Assembly: GCA_016702335.1 (NCBI GenBank)
Contig: JADJEF010000015.1
Location: forward strand, 1-27,746
Length of the DNA stretch: 27,746 nucleotides
Direction of reading: 5' to 3'
Source of the DNA: Rhodocyclaceae bacterium
GTDB taxonomy: Bacteria > Pseudomonadota > Gammaproteobacteria > Burkholderiales > Rhodocyclaceae
The position numbers and the translations under genes are program-made. The notes under the pieces are model-generated. The model was not told where the DNA came from, made no database searches, and saw only the letters and a list, made by a program, of their open reading frames with translations. Shown here one piece after another: positions 8,282-17,426 of the stretch (position 1 is its first letter; the number at the start of each line of letters is the position of its first letter).

Positions 8282-10735
8282 CACTCGCTCCACTGAGGGT
8301 ACACCGCTAAGAAGGCTGTCGTCGTAAAGGCGGCCGTACCGCCTCAGCCGCGTGTGCAACACGCGCAGGAGCTGCGCACCCAGTTTGCACAGGTAGAGGC
8401 GGCTCAGCTTCAGCGGGTGGCCGAGCAGAAGGCCGCAGAAGTGCAGACGGCAATCGGCATCCAGATTGAGTTCGAGAGCCAACAGGGGGTTGAGTTGGCT
8501 GCCGAGAGCTTGGCCCGCGATCGCCAGGGCATTGAACTCATGAACGTGCGGGAGCAGGATAACCACGTGCTGGCTACCGTTTTCGTGCCCCAGGGAAAGC
8601 TGACGCACTTTGAAAAGCTGATCGAAGCCTACGCCGAACACCGAACCGGTGCTGGCGGTCGCTCGCTCGACAACCAGTCGTTGATCGATGCAATCCGATC
8701 GGTGCGTGTCGCAACGTTCGACTCCCTGTGGACGGACAGCGCCGCGGCGCTGCCGGCCAACGACACCGATGCAATCTGGTGGGAAGCGTGGCTTCCCGCC
8801 GGCGGCAACCGGCCGCAGGTCACCGCGGACTTCCGCAAGGTAGGTGAAATGGCGGGTCTGCTTGTACGGGAGCGGGCGCTCCACTTTCCGGAGCGATCGG
8901 TCGTGCAGATGTACGGCAGTAAGGCTCAGTTACTTCAGTCCTCGCTAGTCCTCAACATGGTAGCCGAGCTGCGTCGAGCGAAGACGACTGCTGAGTTCTT
9001 CGCTGCACTACCGCTGGAGGAACAAGCTGAGTGGAGCGGGAACCTGCAAGCCCGCCTCATGCCGCAGCATGCGGGCAACTCGTACGTCACTTTGCTGGAC
9101 ACCGGCGTCAATCATGGGCACCCCCTGCTAGCTGCGATGGTCGCCGACCTCGACCGACACACCGTGGATCCTGCTTGGGGACTCGATGATGCCAATGGCC
9201 ATGGCACCGAACTTGCCGGCTTGGCATTGTTTGGTGACCTGACACCGACGCTTTCGGAGGAAAGCGCACTGTACGTGCCGCATCGCCTGGAGTCTGTGAA
9301 GATCCTGCAGGGACCAGGCGACAACGACGGTCAGTCCTACGGCTCGATAACAGCGGAAGCCGTAGCGCGTGTTGAGATTACCGCTCATGACCGGCGCCGC
9401 GTGTTCGCGATGGCAGTGTCGTCCACGGACGGCCGCGATCGAGGGCGCCCTTCGTCTTGGTCTGCAGAGGTCGACCGTCTCGCCTGCGACTACGAGGGTC
9501 AGGGGGATACGCCGCGCCTGTTTGTGCTCTGCGCTGGGGAACACTCAGGATCCCAATGCCTGGGGTGAGTATCCGGCCAGCCTCTCGACGAACCTAGTAC
9601 ACGATCCTGGGCAGGCCTGGAATGCGCTGACGGTGGGCGCGTATTCTGAACTTACGACGATCTCTGAGGCCTTCGGCCAGGAGTACACCCCGATCGCGCC
9701 AGCCGGTGGGCTAAGTCCGTACACGACAACATCGTCGACTTGGCAGCCAGGCTGGCCGTTCAAACCCGACATCGTGATGGAAGGTGGCAATGCAGCGGTC
9801 GATGGGACTGGCTTCACAAGCCAGGTGGATAGCCTGTCGCTTCTGACGACCAATTACAGACCCCACGAATGCCTTTTACATTGAGCTGGGCGACGAGTGC
9901 ATCCACTGCCCTGGCAGCGGGCATGGCCGCACGGATCCAGGCCGCGTATTCCAACTTTTGGTCTGAAACCATCCGAGCGCTGATGGTCCACTCGGCTCGA
10001 TGGACGCAGCCAATGCTCGACTCTTACACCCCGAACGGGCTTCGCAACCAGGCCAACATGCGTCAGCTGCTCAGGCATTGCGGCTACGGCGTTCCAAGTT
10101 TGGAGCGGGCGTTGTACAGCGCGAGCAACTCGCTCACGTTGATCGTCCAAGACCAGTTGCAGCCGTACCAAAAGGTGGGCTCGACGGTCCGCACCCGCGA
10201 TATGCACCTGCACGACCTGCCTTGGCCGACTGAGCTGCTTCAAGCGCTGGGCGATGCGCAAGTGACACTTCGGGTCACGCTCTCGTACTTCATCGAGCCG
10301 AACCCTGGCGAGCGCGGCGGCATTGACAAGTATGCGTACCAGTCGCACGCGCTGCGATTCGCGGTGCGGCGCTCCTTGGAAACCGAGGCGGCCTTTCGAG
10401 GCCGCATCAACGCCCAGGCGGTGGCAGAAGAACAAGGCCTTCCCGCGGTCGGTGGCGCCGACGCTGGCTGGACCGTCGGTGAGCGCACGCGCGCCCGCGG
10501 CTCGCTCGTCAGCGACAGTTGGACTGGAACCGCCGCGGCGCTCGCCAACCGCGGACAGTTGGCAGTCTTCCCTGCGATGGGATGGTGGCGGAACCGCCCG
10601 AGCCACGGACGGTTCGAGAGGGCGGCCAGGTACAGCCTCGTTGTGTCGATAGAGGCGCCCGAGATCCAACAGGACCTCTACGCGGTAGTTGCGCAGCAGA
10701 TAGCGGCACAGGTCGCAATCGAGATAACGGTCTGA
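8235..10735 (+). CDS. ietS: IetS-like subtilisin-family (S8) serine protease (frameshifted)
   Basis: Large S8-family protease of about 830 residues, paired with the upstream ATPase. It starts MATENQQRRPHLFPHDTRST; a frame change near 8325 leads into QHAQELRTQFAQVEAAQLQ, a helical region, then an N-terminal domain of about 250 residues. The catalytic triad is visible: Asp in YVTLLDTGVNHGHPLL (codon 9098), His in DANGHGTELAGLAL (codon 9200), Ser in WATSASTALAAGMAARIQ (codon 9896). Further frame changes lie near 9545 and 9865. The C-terminal 280 residues are read intact to the stop at 10735, and include DMHLHDLPWPTELLQALG and a beta-rich YSLVVSIEAPE region. No signal peptide is seen, so it is probably cytoplasmic. 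ATPase plus cytoplasmic subtilase in this order is the IetAS arrangement, reported as an antiphage system and earlier as a plasmid-stability locus. Confidence 0.86.
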
Positions 10736-10866
10736 ACTACAGGCACCCGAGCTCTTCCTTCCCCCAGCAGCACCCCACTGAGCGAGAGTAAGCCACCTGT
10801 TTAGGCGAAATGCCGCTCTGAGGTCGGAAGCTGCCTCTTGACTGGCTTGGGCCGAGGGACGGCAAC

Positions 10867-10898
10867 CAGCCTTTATGTAGAGCTCTACATAAAGGCTG
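10867..10898. repeat. 32-bp perfect palindrome touching the left end of the RIT element
   Basis: The half-site CAGCCTTTATGTAGAG is followed directly by its exact reverse complement. Its last six bases are also the first bases of the RIT left inverted repeat. No similar palindrome is found outside the right repeat, so it is either part of the target site or an element-end structure present on one side only. Confidence 0.85.
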
Positions 10899-10927
10899 TT
10901 ATGCACAGGTCCCAGTTATGAACAGTT
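10893..10927. repeat. RIT left terminal inverted repeat (35 bp)
   Basis: The sequence starting AGGCTGTTATGCACAGGTCC is the exact reverse complement of 14370-14404. The match starts and stops sharply: the flanking bases differ on both sides, which fixes the repeat length at 35. Confidence 0.92.
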
Positions 10928-10941
10928 CGGCCCCGCATGGC

Positions 10942-10975
10942 CGCGACGCTCCCTCGAACGAGAGGAGTCGTCGCG
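10942..10975. other. Imperfect hairpin between ritC stop and left inverted repeat
   Basis: The arms CGCGACGCTCCCTCG and CGAGAGGAGTCGTCGCG pair with a small bulge around a two-base loop. It follows the ritC stop on the minus strand but has no T tract, so a simple terminator is doubtful. A structural or recombinase-binding role near the element end is possible. Confidence 0.45.
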
Positions 10976-10993
10976 TCCACGGGCTGTACATAG

Positions 10994-12006
10994 TCACAAG
11001 GTCTTGAGGAAGTCCAAGAGCGAGTCATCGGCCCGGAAGCGGCGTGCGACGATGCCGGGGTCCTGCAGCCGGGACAGCGCCTTCTCCTTCATCGCGAGGT
11101 CGGCTTCGATGTACTGATGGGTTGTCGTCGGACTCGTGGCCGAGCCACAGCGCGATCACGCTGATATCCACGCCGGACTGCAGCAGATGCATTGCCGTCG
11201 AGTGACGCAAAGTGTGCGGAGAGATTCGGCGACCGGCCAGGCTGGGCTGTGTGCGCGTGGCTGCCTGCACGGCCAACGCCAGCCGCTGCGTCACGTTGGA
11301 TCGTGTCATCGCCTCACCTTCCCGGTTTGGCAGCAAGGCCGACGCCGGGCCCAGGTCGGGGTTCAGTCGCAGCCATGCGCGGAGCAACCTCACCGTCGAG
11401 CGCCACAGCGGCACGGAGCGCTGTTTGCGCCCCTTGCCGTGCAGGTGCACGCAGGCGGCGGGCGCGAGTACAACATCGGCCACCTTCACGCCGATCACCT
11501 CCGACACCCGAGCGCCGGTGTTGTACATGAGGGCCAGCAGCAAGACGTCGCGTTGACTGACCCAGCCCACGCCGGGCGTTCCGATCACCGCCAGCATCTC
11601 TTCGCGCGTCAGGAACCCCAGCATGGGCCGCTCGAAGCGTTTCATTGGTACGCCCAGGGCCTGCTCCACGATATGCAGCGACGCCACATCCTTGTGTGCC
11701 ACGAACTTCAGGAACGTGCGCAGCGCGGCCAACCTCGCATTGCGACTGCGAACCGAGTTGTGCCGGTCGGCCTCAGATGGTCAAGGAAGGCCATGATGAG
11801 AGCGGGCGTCAGGTCCGAGAACTGCATTGCTGTGGGAGCCTTGTGCAGTCGAGTCTGGGCAAGCTCCAGGAACAACAAGAACGCATCTCGATAGGCTGCC
11901 ACGGTACGTGTACTCAGCCCACGCTGCTGGGGGAAGATAGTCCGCAAAGAACGATTGCACCAACGCACCGGAAGCTCGGTGGCTTGTGTTGATTGGACCT
12001 ATTCAT
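10994..12006 (-). CDS. ritC: RIT tyrosine recombinase C (frameshifted)
   Basis: Third recombinase of the trio, about 335 residues. The catalytic residues can be followed: Arg in YNTGARVSEVIGV, Lys in LHGKGRKQRSVPL, HxxR in ISPHTLRHSTAMHLL, His in ALWLGHES, and after a frame change near 11120 the nucleophile Tyr in THQYIEADLAMKEKALS; it ends DSLLDFLKTL at 10994. The N-terminal SAM-like domain contains STRTVAAYRDAFLLFLELAQ. A second frame change lies near 11760. The start is uncertain: ATG 12006 overlaps the ritB stop by 8 bases but needs a frame change to join the domain; GTG 11968 and TTG 11963 are alternatives. Confidence 0.87.
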
Positions 12007-13000
12007 AGTCGCACGCCCCGAGGTCGGCATAGTGTTCGAACCGGGCACCGACCAAGGCCATCAGCTCCGGCACCCCACTCAGGTACCAGTACGTGTTGGA
12101 GATCTTGACGTGGCCCATGTACGTGGACAGCGCCAGCATCCGCTGATCAAGGTCCGCCCCTTGTTCATGCCACAAGATCAAGCGCCTCACGGCAAAGCTG
12201 TGGCGAATGTCGTGGATCCGAGGCTGTCCATGCCCGCCGCGATCCACCCAGCCCAGTTGCCTTCGCAACTGCTCAAACATTCGGTGGGCCTGCCTGTCGC
12301 CCAGCGGCTCACCCCGATTCACGCCGCGCGAACTGACGAAGAACGTAGTGTTCAGGCTCGAACGTACATGCTGCCGGCGCAACGCCCGGTAGGTCGCCAG
12401 CGGTCCGATTGCGCTGGGATGCAGGCTCACTTGGCGAGACTTGCCGAACTTGGTCTGTCGTATGGTCAGGAGCGCGGCGTCCAGGTCCACGTCAGCGTCA
12501 TGCAGGTTGAGCGCTTCGGAGATCCGCAACCCGGTCGAGGCAAGCAACCCGAACAACGTCGTATAGGTGGCGGCACGAAGGCCATCGGACGGACCGAGCT
12601 GGCGGGCAGCGTCGAGCAGCGCGACCATCTCTGCTTCGCAGTAGATGTGCGGGGCAACACGGCCCGGGAGAGCCCCGACGCTGGAGTCATCTGGGACTTC
12701 GGTGGCTGGCTCGAATTGTCGTAGCCAGCGCATGAATGGCCGTAGCACCACCAGCCGGCGCGCGACTGTGCCACGGTCGGCTTGACCGTCCACCATGTGC
12801 CTGGCATGAACCTGGCTGGCCCATTGCACCATCAGGTCTATCGTCAGAGGTCCGGTGTGATCGGCGTTGGCAACGAAACGCTCAAATGCAGGCAGCATCC
12901 GCAATGCTGCCTGCAGCTTGAATCCCAGTCGACGTCGCTCATCAAGGAATTGCTGCACCCTGGAGGCAAGGTTACTGCTGGGGCCTTCCGGGGCATTCAT
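11999..13000 (-). CDS. ritB: RIT tyrosine recombinase B (intact)
   Basis: Middle recombinase of the trio, 333 residues from ATG 13000, read without a break. The start is chosen because it overlaps the ritA stop as ATGA; an upstream in-frame start at 13018 would lengthen the overlap. Catalytic set: Arg in ASTGLRISEALNL, Lys in TKFGKSRQVSLH, HxxR in IHDIRHSFAVRRL, His in YMGHVKISNTYWYL with the nucleophile Tyr in the same motif. The N-terminus (RVQQFLDERRRLGFKLQAAL) is the helical core-binding domain. This is one of few unbroken genes in the window. Confidence 0.92.
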   Translation of the reverse strand: MNAPEGPSSNLASRVQQFLDERRRLGFKLQAALRMLPAFERFVANADHTGPLTIDLMVQWASQVHARHMVDGQADRGTVARRLVVLRPFMRWLRQFEPATEVPDDSSVGALPGRVAPHIYCEAEMVALLDAARQLGPSDGLRAATYTTLFGLLASTGLRISEALNLHDADVDLDAALLTIRQTKFGKSRQVSLHPSAIGPLATYRALRRQHVRSSLNTTFFVSSRGVNRGEPLGDRQAHRMFEQLRRQLGWVDRGGHGQPRIHDIRHSFAVRRLILWHEQGADLDQRMLALSTYMGHVKISNTYWYLSGVPELMALVGARFEHYADLGACDYE

Positions 13001-14247
13001 GCTGCGCTCCCGGGCCAAGGCAAGGCCACCTCGGCCAATGCGTGCCTGTCGAGCTTTGCATAGATCAATGAGGTGTTCATAGACCTATGCCGAAGCACGT
13101 CGGCAACCTCCTTGATTGAGCTGCCGTGGTTCACCAGGCCGCAAGCTAGGGTGTGGCGCAACGAGTGGCAACTGCGATCAATGCCGGCGTGTCGCAGGGC
13201 ACGCCTGATGGCGCGGCTCACCGCGTCTACGCCGATGGGCCTGTCGTGCGGTGCCATCCGCCGCACGAACAGGGTTGGCAGCGCGGTCGCCGGCCGCTCA
13301 TGCATCACGTACGCGGCTAGCGCTTCTCCGGTCGCTGCTGGCGGTGGCAGAACATCCTGACGCAGTGACTTCGTGCCTTTCAAGGTCACGGTTCCAGCCC
13401 GCCAGTCGAAGTCGTTCATCTCCAGTCGGGCGATCTCGCCCACGCGCAGACCGAGGTCCAGTGCCAAATGCACCATTGCCAGCAAACGCAGCGGCGTCGA
13501 CCGGGCCTCGGCGCAACTCGCCAGGAAGCACCTGAACCTGCTCGTCCGTGAGCGCACGCGGCAGTGATGCCAGGCTCCACCGCGCCGGTGAGGAGATGAC
13601 GCCTAGCAAGGCATGCAAGGCATCGCCGCAGGTGGCGCGATAGCGGAAGTAGGCTCGCAGTGCAGCAGTCAGCGCGCTGGCGTGGGACACGCTGTTCACT
13701 CGCATGAGTTCGGTTGCAATGAAGCCGCGAACGTCTTCTGGCTGCAACTCTCCAATCGCGATGGCGGTACCGGCGAATTTGCATTGCAACAGTCTGCCTA
13801 CGATCGCCAGGCGACCTTTGCGCGTGCCGACACAAGACCACGGGCGTCGCGCATATGCACGTTGTAGCGGTGCAATTCCTCCGCGATGGGGCCACTGGGA
13901 CCGGGGAGCTCCACGATGACATGCTGCTCACGCAGTAACGCCAACAAGTGTGCGAGGCTGGCACGCAAGTCGTCATGGCTACGCAACGCCGTGGCATGGC
14001 AATCGCATCTCGGCACGTGCGAATCCAGGAACAACTCGACGAGCGACTCGTCAATCTGATCGGCAGAAAGCCGACACCGTGTCATCCAATGCGCGAAGTG
14101 CGCCAACGCGCGAAGGTCCGTCGACACGGTGCCCTCGGCGTACCGGCCTCGTTCCATCAACGCCTCGAACCTCTCGACATATGGCGAGAGCGGGCCATCG
14201 AGCAACCAGGCCTTGGCCATCGGATGCAGCGAACATGTCGAATCCAT
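12997..14247 (-). CDS. ritA: RIT tyrosine recombinase A (frameshifted)
   Basis: First and longest recombinase of the trio, about 416 residues. The start at ATG 14247 (MDSTCSLHPMAKAWLLDGPL) has a GGAG ribosome site six bases upstream, so the earlier in-frame start at 14271 is less likely. The N-terminal domain contains YAEGTVSTDLRALAHFAHWM. Frame changes lie near 13805 and 13480. Catalytic residues: Arg in LGLRVGEIARLEMND, Lys in LKGTKSLRQD, HxxR in CHSLRHTLACGL, His in VLRHRSMNTSLIYAKLD with the nucleophile Tyr. It ends PWPGSAA, with its stop overlapping ritB. Confidence 0.88.
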
Positions 14248-14369
14248 GGTGATCTCCAGTTGTGAGATCACCAGTCTTGTGTCGGCCCCTGGCTTATGTC
14301 CAGATCACGAAGACCGCCGCTGTCAGTGGCATAGGCGAAACCCAAGCACTCAGCTCGATCGCCTTCGGC

Positions 14370-14404
14370 AACTGTTCATAACTGGGACCTGTGCATAACA
14401 GCCT
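14370..14404. repeat. RIT right terminal inverted repeat (35 bp)
   Basis: Begins AACTGTTCATAACTGGGACC and is the exact reverse complement of 10893-10927. Its final two bases are part of the stop codon of the adjacent luxR-type gene (14403-14405). About 120 bases separate it from the ritA start, room for the ritABC promoter. Confidence 0.92.
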
Positions 14405-15184
14405 AAAGCAGGCCGTAAAGGCGGGCGATGCGTACCGCTGTGCGCCTGTCGGGCGCGCCCAGCTTTGCGTTGACGCGCTGAAACCGGCTGTCGATGGTTT
14501 TGGCCTCAAGATTCATGGCAGCACCGATCACTTTGCTGCTTTGCCCTACGGCCTCACAGCGCAAAAGGTGCAGGTCGGCTTCTGTGAGGCTCCACCCCCG
14601 GAGCAGTTCCTCGCGCATGGATTTTGCAATCGAGTGATGCAGCTCCATGGCGAGCGCGCGTGCCAGTACCCTGACCCTGGGGTAGCTTTCGCCCTCGAAC
14701 CTCTCGGGTCAGCTGATCCCAGGCACAGGACGCCGACCCTTGAGAGGCCAACCGAGCTGGGGGCGGGTGCGATCAAAGCAGATGCGAAGCCATGCTCTGC
14801 AGCTGCGCGGATGAAGGCGTTTTCTTCGGGGGATGTGCAGGGGAGGTAGCTGGCACGGGTGGGTTCCGCGTCGCACGATGCATAGCGCAACCAGGGATCA
14901 TGTTCGAACCATCGTTGAGAAGCGTACTCCGCCGGCCATGCTGGATCGCATGCCCAAAACGATCGAAATGAGGTTCGAGTTGCATCGTCTCGAAGGCAAC
15001 TCAGGAAGTAGCCTGCATCAGCTCCCAGCCCCACAACGGCCTCGCGAAACAGTGAGATCACTTCGCCCGGGGACCTCGCATCTGTGATCAATGGGAGGAT
15101 CCGAAAAACGCGCGCGTTGTCCTCTACCGCAGGTCTGCCTGGCGCAGGCTCAATGCGGTCAGGGGTGGATTGCAAATGCGGCAT
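14403..15184 (-). CDS. LuxR-family regulator with autoinducer-binding-like domain (frameshifted)
   Basis: Transcription factor of about 260 residues. From ATG 15184 (MPHLQSTPDRIEPAPGRPAV) an N-terminal domain reads PGEVISLFREAVVGLGADAG, SFWACDPAWPAEYASQRWFE and HDPWLRYASCD, with the Trp, Tyr and Asp pattern of the autoinducer-binding fold. Frame changes occur near 14740 and 14660. The C-terminal LuxR helix-turn-helix is clear: LTEADLHLLRCEAVGQSSKV, then LEAKTIDSRFQRVNAKLGAP, ending ARLYGLL. The stop overlaps the right RIT repeat, so the last codons or stop could derive from the insertion, although the end looks natural. No luxI synthase is visible in the window, so it would be an orphan LuxR. 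Confidence 0.8.
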
Positions 15185-15596
15185 GACCCTGTCGTCCCAG
15201 TTTGCTGAACAGAAGGCCATCATCAAAACGCAACGGCTCGACCGCACACCAGCGGTCGAAGCTCTTCACGTCATGAAAGACCATCGTCTGTACCAGCCGC
15301 ATGCCCGAAGCTTGGCGTTGGGTGCGCTCCATCAGCAGCCCGTAGCGGGTGGCGCGCAGGAGGAAAGTCACGGTGCCATCGTGGTTTGCCAGCAAGGTAT
15401 CGCCCTCAGCGATGCGCTCCGCATGGCGGTCAGACGTCGATGCGGCAGCGTTGGAGCGCTTTGCGATCAACGCCAAACGTTTGGTGCCCAGGGGGCGGGC
15501 GGGTGCGTCGATAGGATCGATACGGCGTTTGACCGATGGGCGTGTCACGACCGCAGATGCTGACGGCGTCACCTCGGGAAGTTGAAGGTTGTTCAT
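15159..15596 (-). CDS. Unknown protein upstream of the LuxR-type gene
   Basis: Intact reading frame of 145 residues starting MNNLQLPEVTPSASAVVTRP at ATG 15596, with GGAG seven bases upstream; the longer in-frame start at 15698 has no such site. It has a basic, low-complexity first third, then a compact region (ADGDTLLANHDGTVTFLLRA-like, actual text EGDTLLANHDGTVTFLLRAT; then MRLVQTMVFHDVKSFDRWC and VEPLRFDDGLLFSKL). The stop lies inside the start of the luxR-type gene (25-base overlap), suggesting co-expression. I do not recognise a family. No signal peptide or membrane segment is seen. Confidence 0.6.
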   Translation of the reverse strand: MNNLQLPEVTPSASAVVTRPSVKRRIDPIDAPARPLGTKRLALIAKRSNAAASTSDRHAERIAEGDTLLANHDGTVTFLLRATRYGLLMERTQRQASGMRLVQTMVFHDVKSFDRWCAVEPLRFDDGLLFSKLGRQGHAAFAIHP

Positions 15597-15795
15597 TCCC
15601 ACTCCTGCAGGTCTGGTTGACCGACAGGCCACGCAGCGTTCAACCCGCGTAACCCACCCCCAAGTCTCAACTGACTGGATAGAGGGTAGGGTGAACAAGC
15701 GCGTCGCGTGATGTCAAAGGAAATCCGGGCAGGGCGACCAAATCTGCAGCGGGTTCAGTCGCGCTAAACGACGAAGACCCGGGATACGCAGCACA

Positions 15796-16208
15796 TCAAA
15801 TCACTGCCGGTGCACTGTTGTGGCTCAAAGCGTTCAGCAAAGAAAACGCGTCATCGGCTCGCTCAACCGGAATGAACAGGTGATCGTGGTGGAAGGCTGC
15901 GACTGCATTGCAAGGGATGCCTGCTTTGGCCAGGGCCGAGGAGATCGTGGCCAGAAAGCCGATGGCTTCCAGTGAGGAGTGCACGGTGAGCGTGATGAGT
16001 TTGGCCTCAAAGATGAACGGCACCTTGGCCTGTATGGCTTGAGAGCGCTCAACGATGGCCGTCAATCCCTCTGTCTCCCTGAACGTGCAAATGGGAGAGA
16101 GGTCAACGGGGAGGCGATGGTCCTGGAAGGTGCAGTAGACGTAATCTCTGGCCGTAGGTCAAGGGCCATCATTTGCTGCAGCCGAACGTGGTCTTTTTCT
16201 CCGCTCAC
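15796..16208 (-). CDS. ACT-domain protein (COG3602-like; one frameshift)
   Basis: Small protein of about 135 residues. GTG 16208 is preceded by AGGAGG at good spacing and gives SGEKDHVRLQQMMALDLRP; after a frame change near 16160 it continues RDYVYCTFQDHRLPVDLSPI, CTFRETEGLTAIVERSQAIQ and then a full ACT-type unit: ITLTVHSSLEAIGFLATISS and FHHDHLFIPVERADDAFSLL. ACT domains bind amino acids or other small ligands; the ligand here is unknown. It is divergent from the desaturase gene, with about 270 bases between the starts. Confidence 0.78.
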
Positions 16209-16479
16209 TCCGATGTCCTCCTGCACAGGGAAATGGTGTTGGCTTTCGGCGTTGATTATGGGCGGCTGGGATTGACCCGGGGTGTGCACAAGTGCGCAGG
16301 TGCACCGCAGAAGGGACTGGTTTAGCTGAATTGACGCGCGGCCAAAGTTCCTAAACCACCGCGCGCTGTAGGGATCTCCTGATACCTTTTGGCGCGGCCT
16401 GGGCTTTGTGCTCCGACATACGCTACCGTGCGCTGCGAGGCCGTCCGCAGTCGCATGCCGTGAGGAAGGAGTGTCCACC

Positions 16480-17426
16480 ATGACAACGACTTCGCATGTC
16501 CTTTCGGACATGGCCGCGCTTCGATCAGAGCTGCGCCAACAGGGTGATCCGCACTGTGAACTGTTTCGGCTGCACCCTTGGCGCGCCGTGCTGGACATTG
16601 CTTTCGACTGGCTCATCGTTCTCAGCTCGGTGGCGCTGGTCTTGTGGTGGGGCGAGCTGTTCGCGCCACTGGCTGTTGTGCTGATCGCCAACCGTCAACG
16701 CGCGCTCGGCAACATCCTCCACGACGCGGGGCATCGGAATCTGTGGCAGGATCGACGGCGAAACGACCTGGTGGCCCGACTTTTCGTCGCGCCCTTGTTG
16801 TTCGCCAGCCTGACACGCTACCGGGAAACGCACTTCAAACACCACATGGAACTCGGGACCGACGGGGGTGACCCCGATCTCCTGTTGTTCGCTCGCAGTC
16901 GGCCGACGACCTGGTTCTCGAACTACCTGGGCCAAGTCTTTTCCCTAAATGCATGGCTGTCGTCGATGGGTGGACACCTGTTGTCGCGCCAGGTTCGCAC
17001 GGCCAGTCAGCTCTACATCCTTGGGTGGTGGCTTGGGGCGGTGGCGTTGATGTGGGTTGTGGCCGGCCCCGACTTCACGGTCACCTTTCTGGTGCTGTGG
17101 CTGCTGGCCAGGGCGACGGCATTCCATCTGATCACCACCTTCCGCGAGATGTGTGATCACTTCGGCCTTCGGCCGGGCGGCGTGTTCACCTTTACGCGTG
17201 ACATGGCTTGCCACGGTTTCTGGCGTTGGCTGATCCACCCCCGCAACAACGGTACCACCTCACCCATCACCTCTTGCCAGCGGTGCCCTACTACCGACTG
17301 CCCGAGGCGCACCAGTTGCTGAAAGGGCAAGATGTCTTTCGGGATCGCGGCAAAGTTTGCTCTGCCTACTTCACAGGCGCAGACCCTGTGACTGGCGCAT
17401 GGCAGTCGCAAGGGCGGGTTCCATGA
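16480..17426 (+). CDS. Fatty acid desaturase family membrane protein (one frameshift)
   Basis: Integral-membrane di-iron enzyme of about 315 residues. The start MTTTSHVLSDMAALRSELRQ at ATG 16480 follows AAGGAG. Membrane helices include WLIVLSSVALVLWWGELFAP and the LYILGWWLGAVALMWVVAG region. Histidine boxes: HDAGH (in LGNILHDAGHRNLWQD), HFKHH (in RETHFKHHMELGTDGGDPD), and after a frame change near 17255, HLTHH (in YHLTHHLLPAVPYYRLPEA). All three are present, so the active enzyme is likely intact in the real genome. The third His box places it with the desaturase/hydroxylase superfamily; the substrate cannot be told. Its stop overlaps the next gene's ATG (ATGA), so the two are probably co-translated. 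Confidence 0.86.

Larger units (their letters stand above)
10893..14404. mobile_element. RIT (recombinase-in-trio) element
   Basis: About 3.5 kb bounded by perfect 35-bp inverted repeats and filled by three co-directional tyrosine recombinase genes (minus strand order ritA, ritB, ritC) with overlapping ends. This is the defining layout of RIT elements. No cargo gene is present. The element sits between the ietS stop and the 3' end of a luxR-type gene, whose stop codon shares two bases with the right repeat. No clear target-site duplication is visible outside the repeats. The middle recombinase is intact; the other two carry frameshifts like most genes in the window, so activity cannot be judged from this sequence. 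Confidence 0.9.

Noticed and set aside
9854..10906. Minus-strand open frame of 350 codons
   Set aside because: Antisense to the C-terminal part of ietS, which carries the catalytic serine; composition is that of a shadow frame.
11993..12724. Plus-strand open frame of 243 codons within the RIT element
   Set aside because: Antisense to the intact ritB recombinase; no independent support.
16062..16691. Minus-strand open frame of 209 codons
   Set aside because: Overlaps the ACT-domain gene in another frame and the desaturase antisense; no motif.
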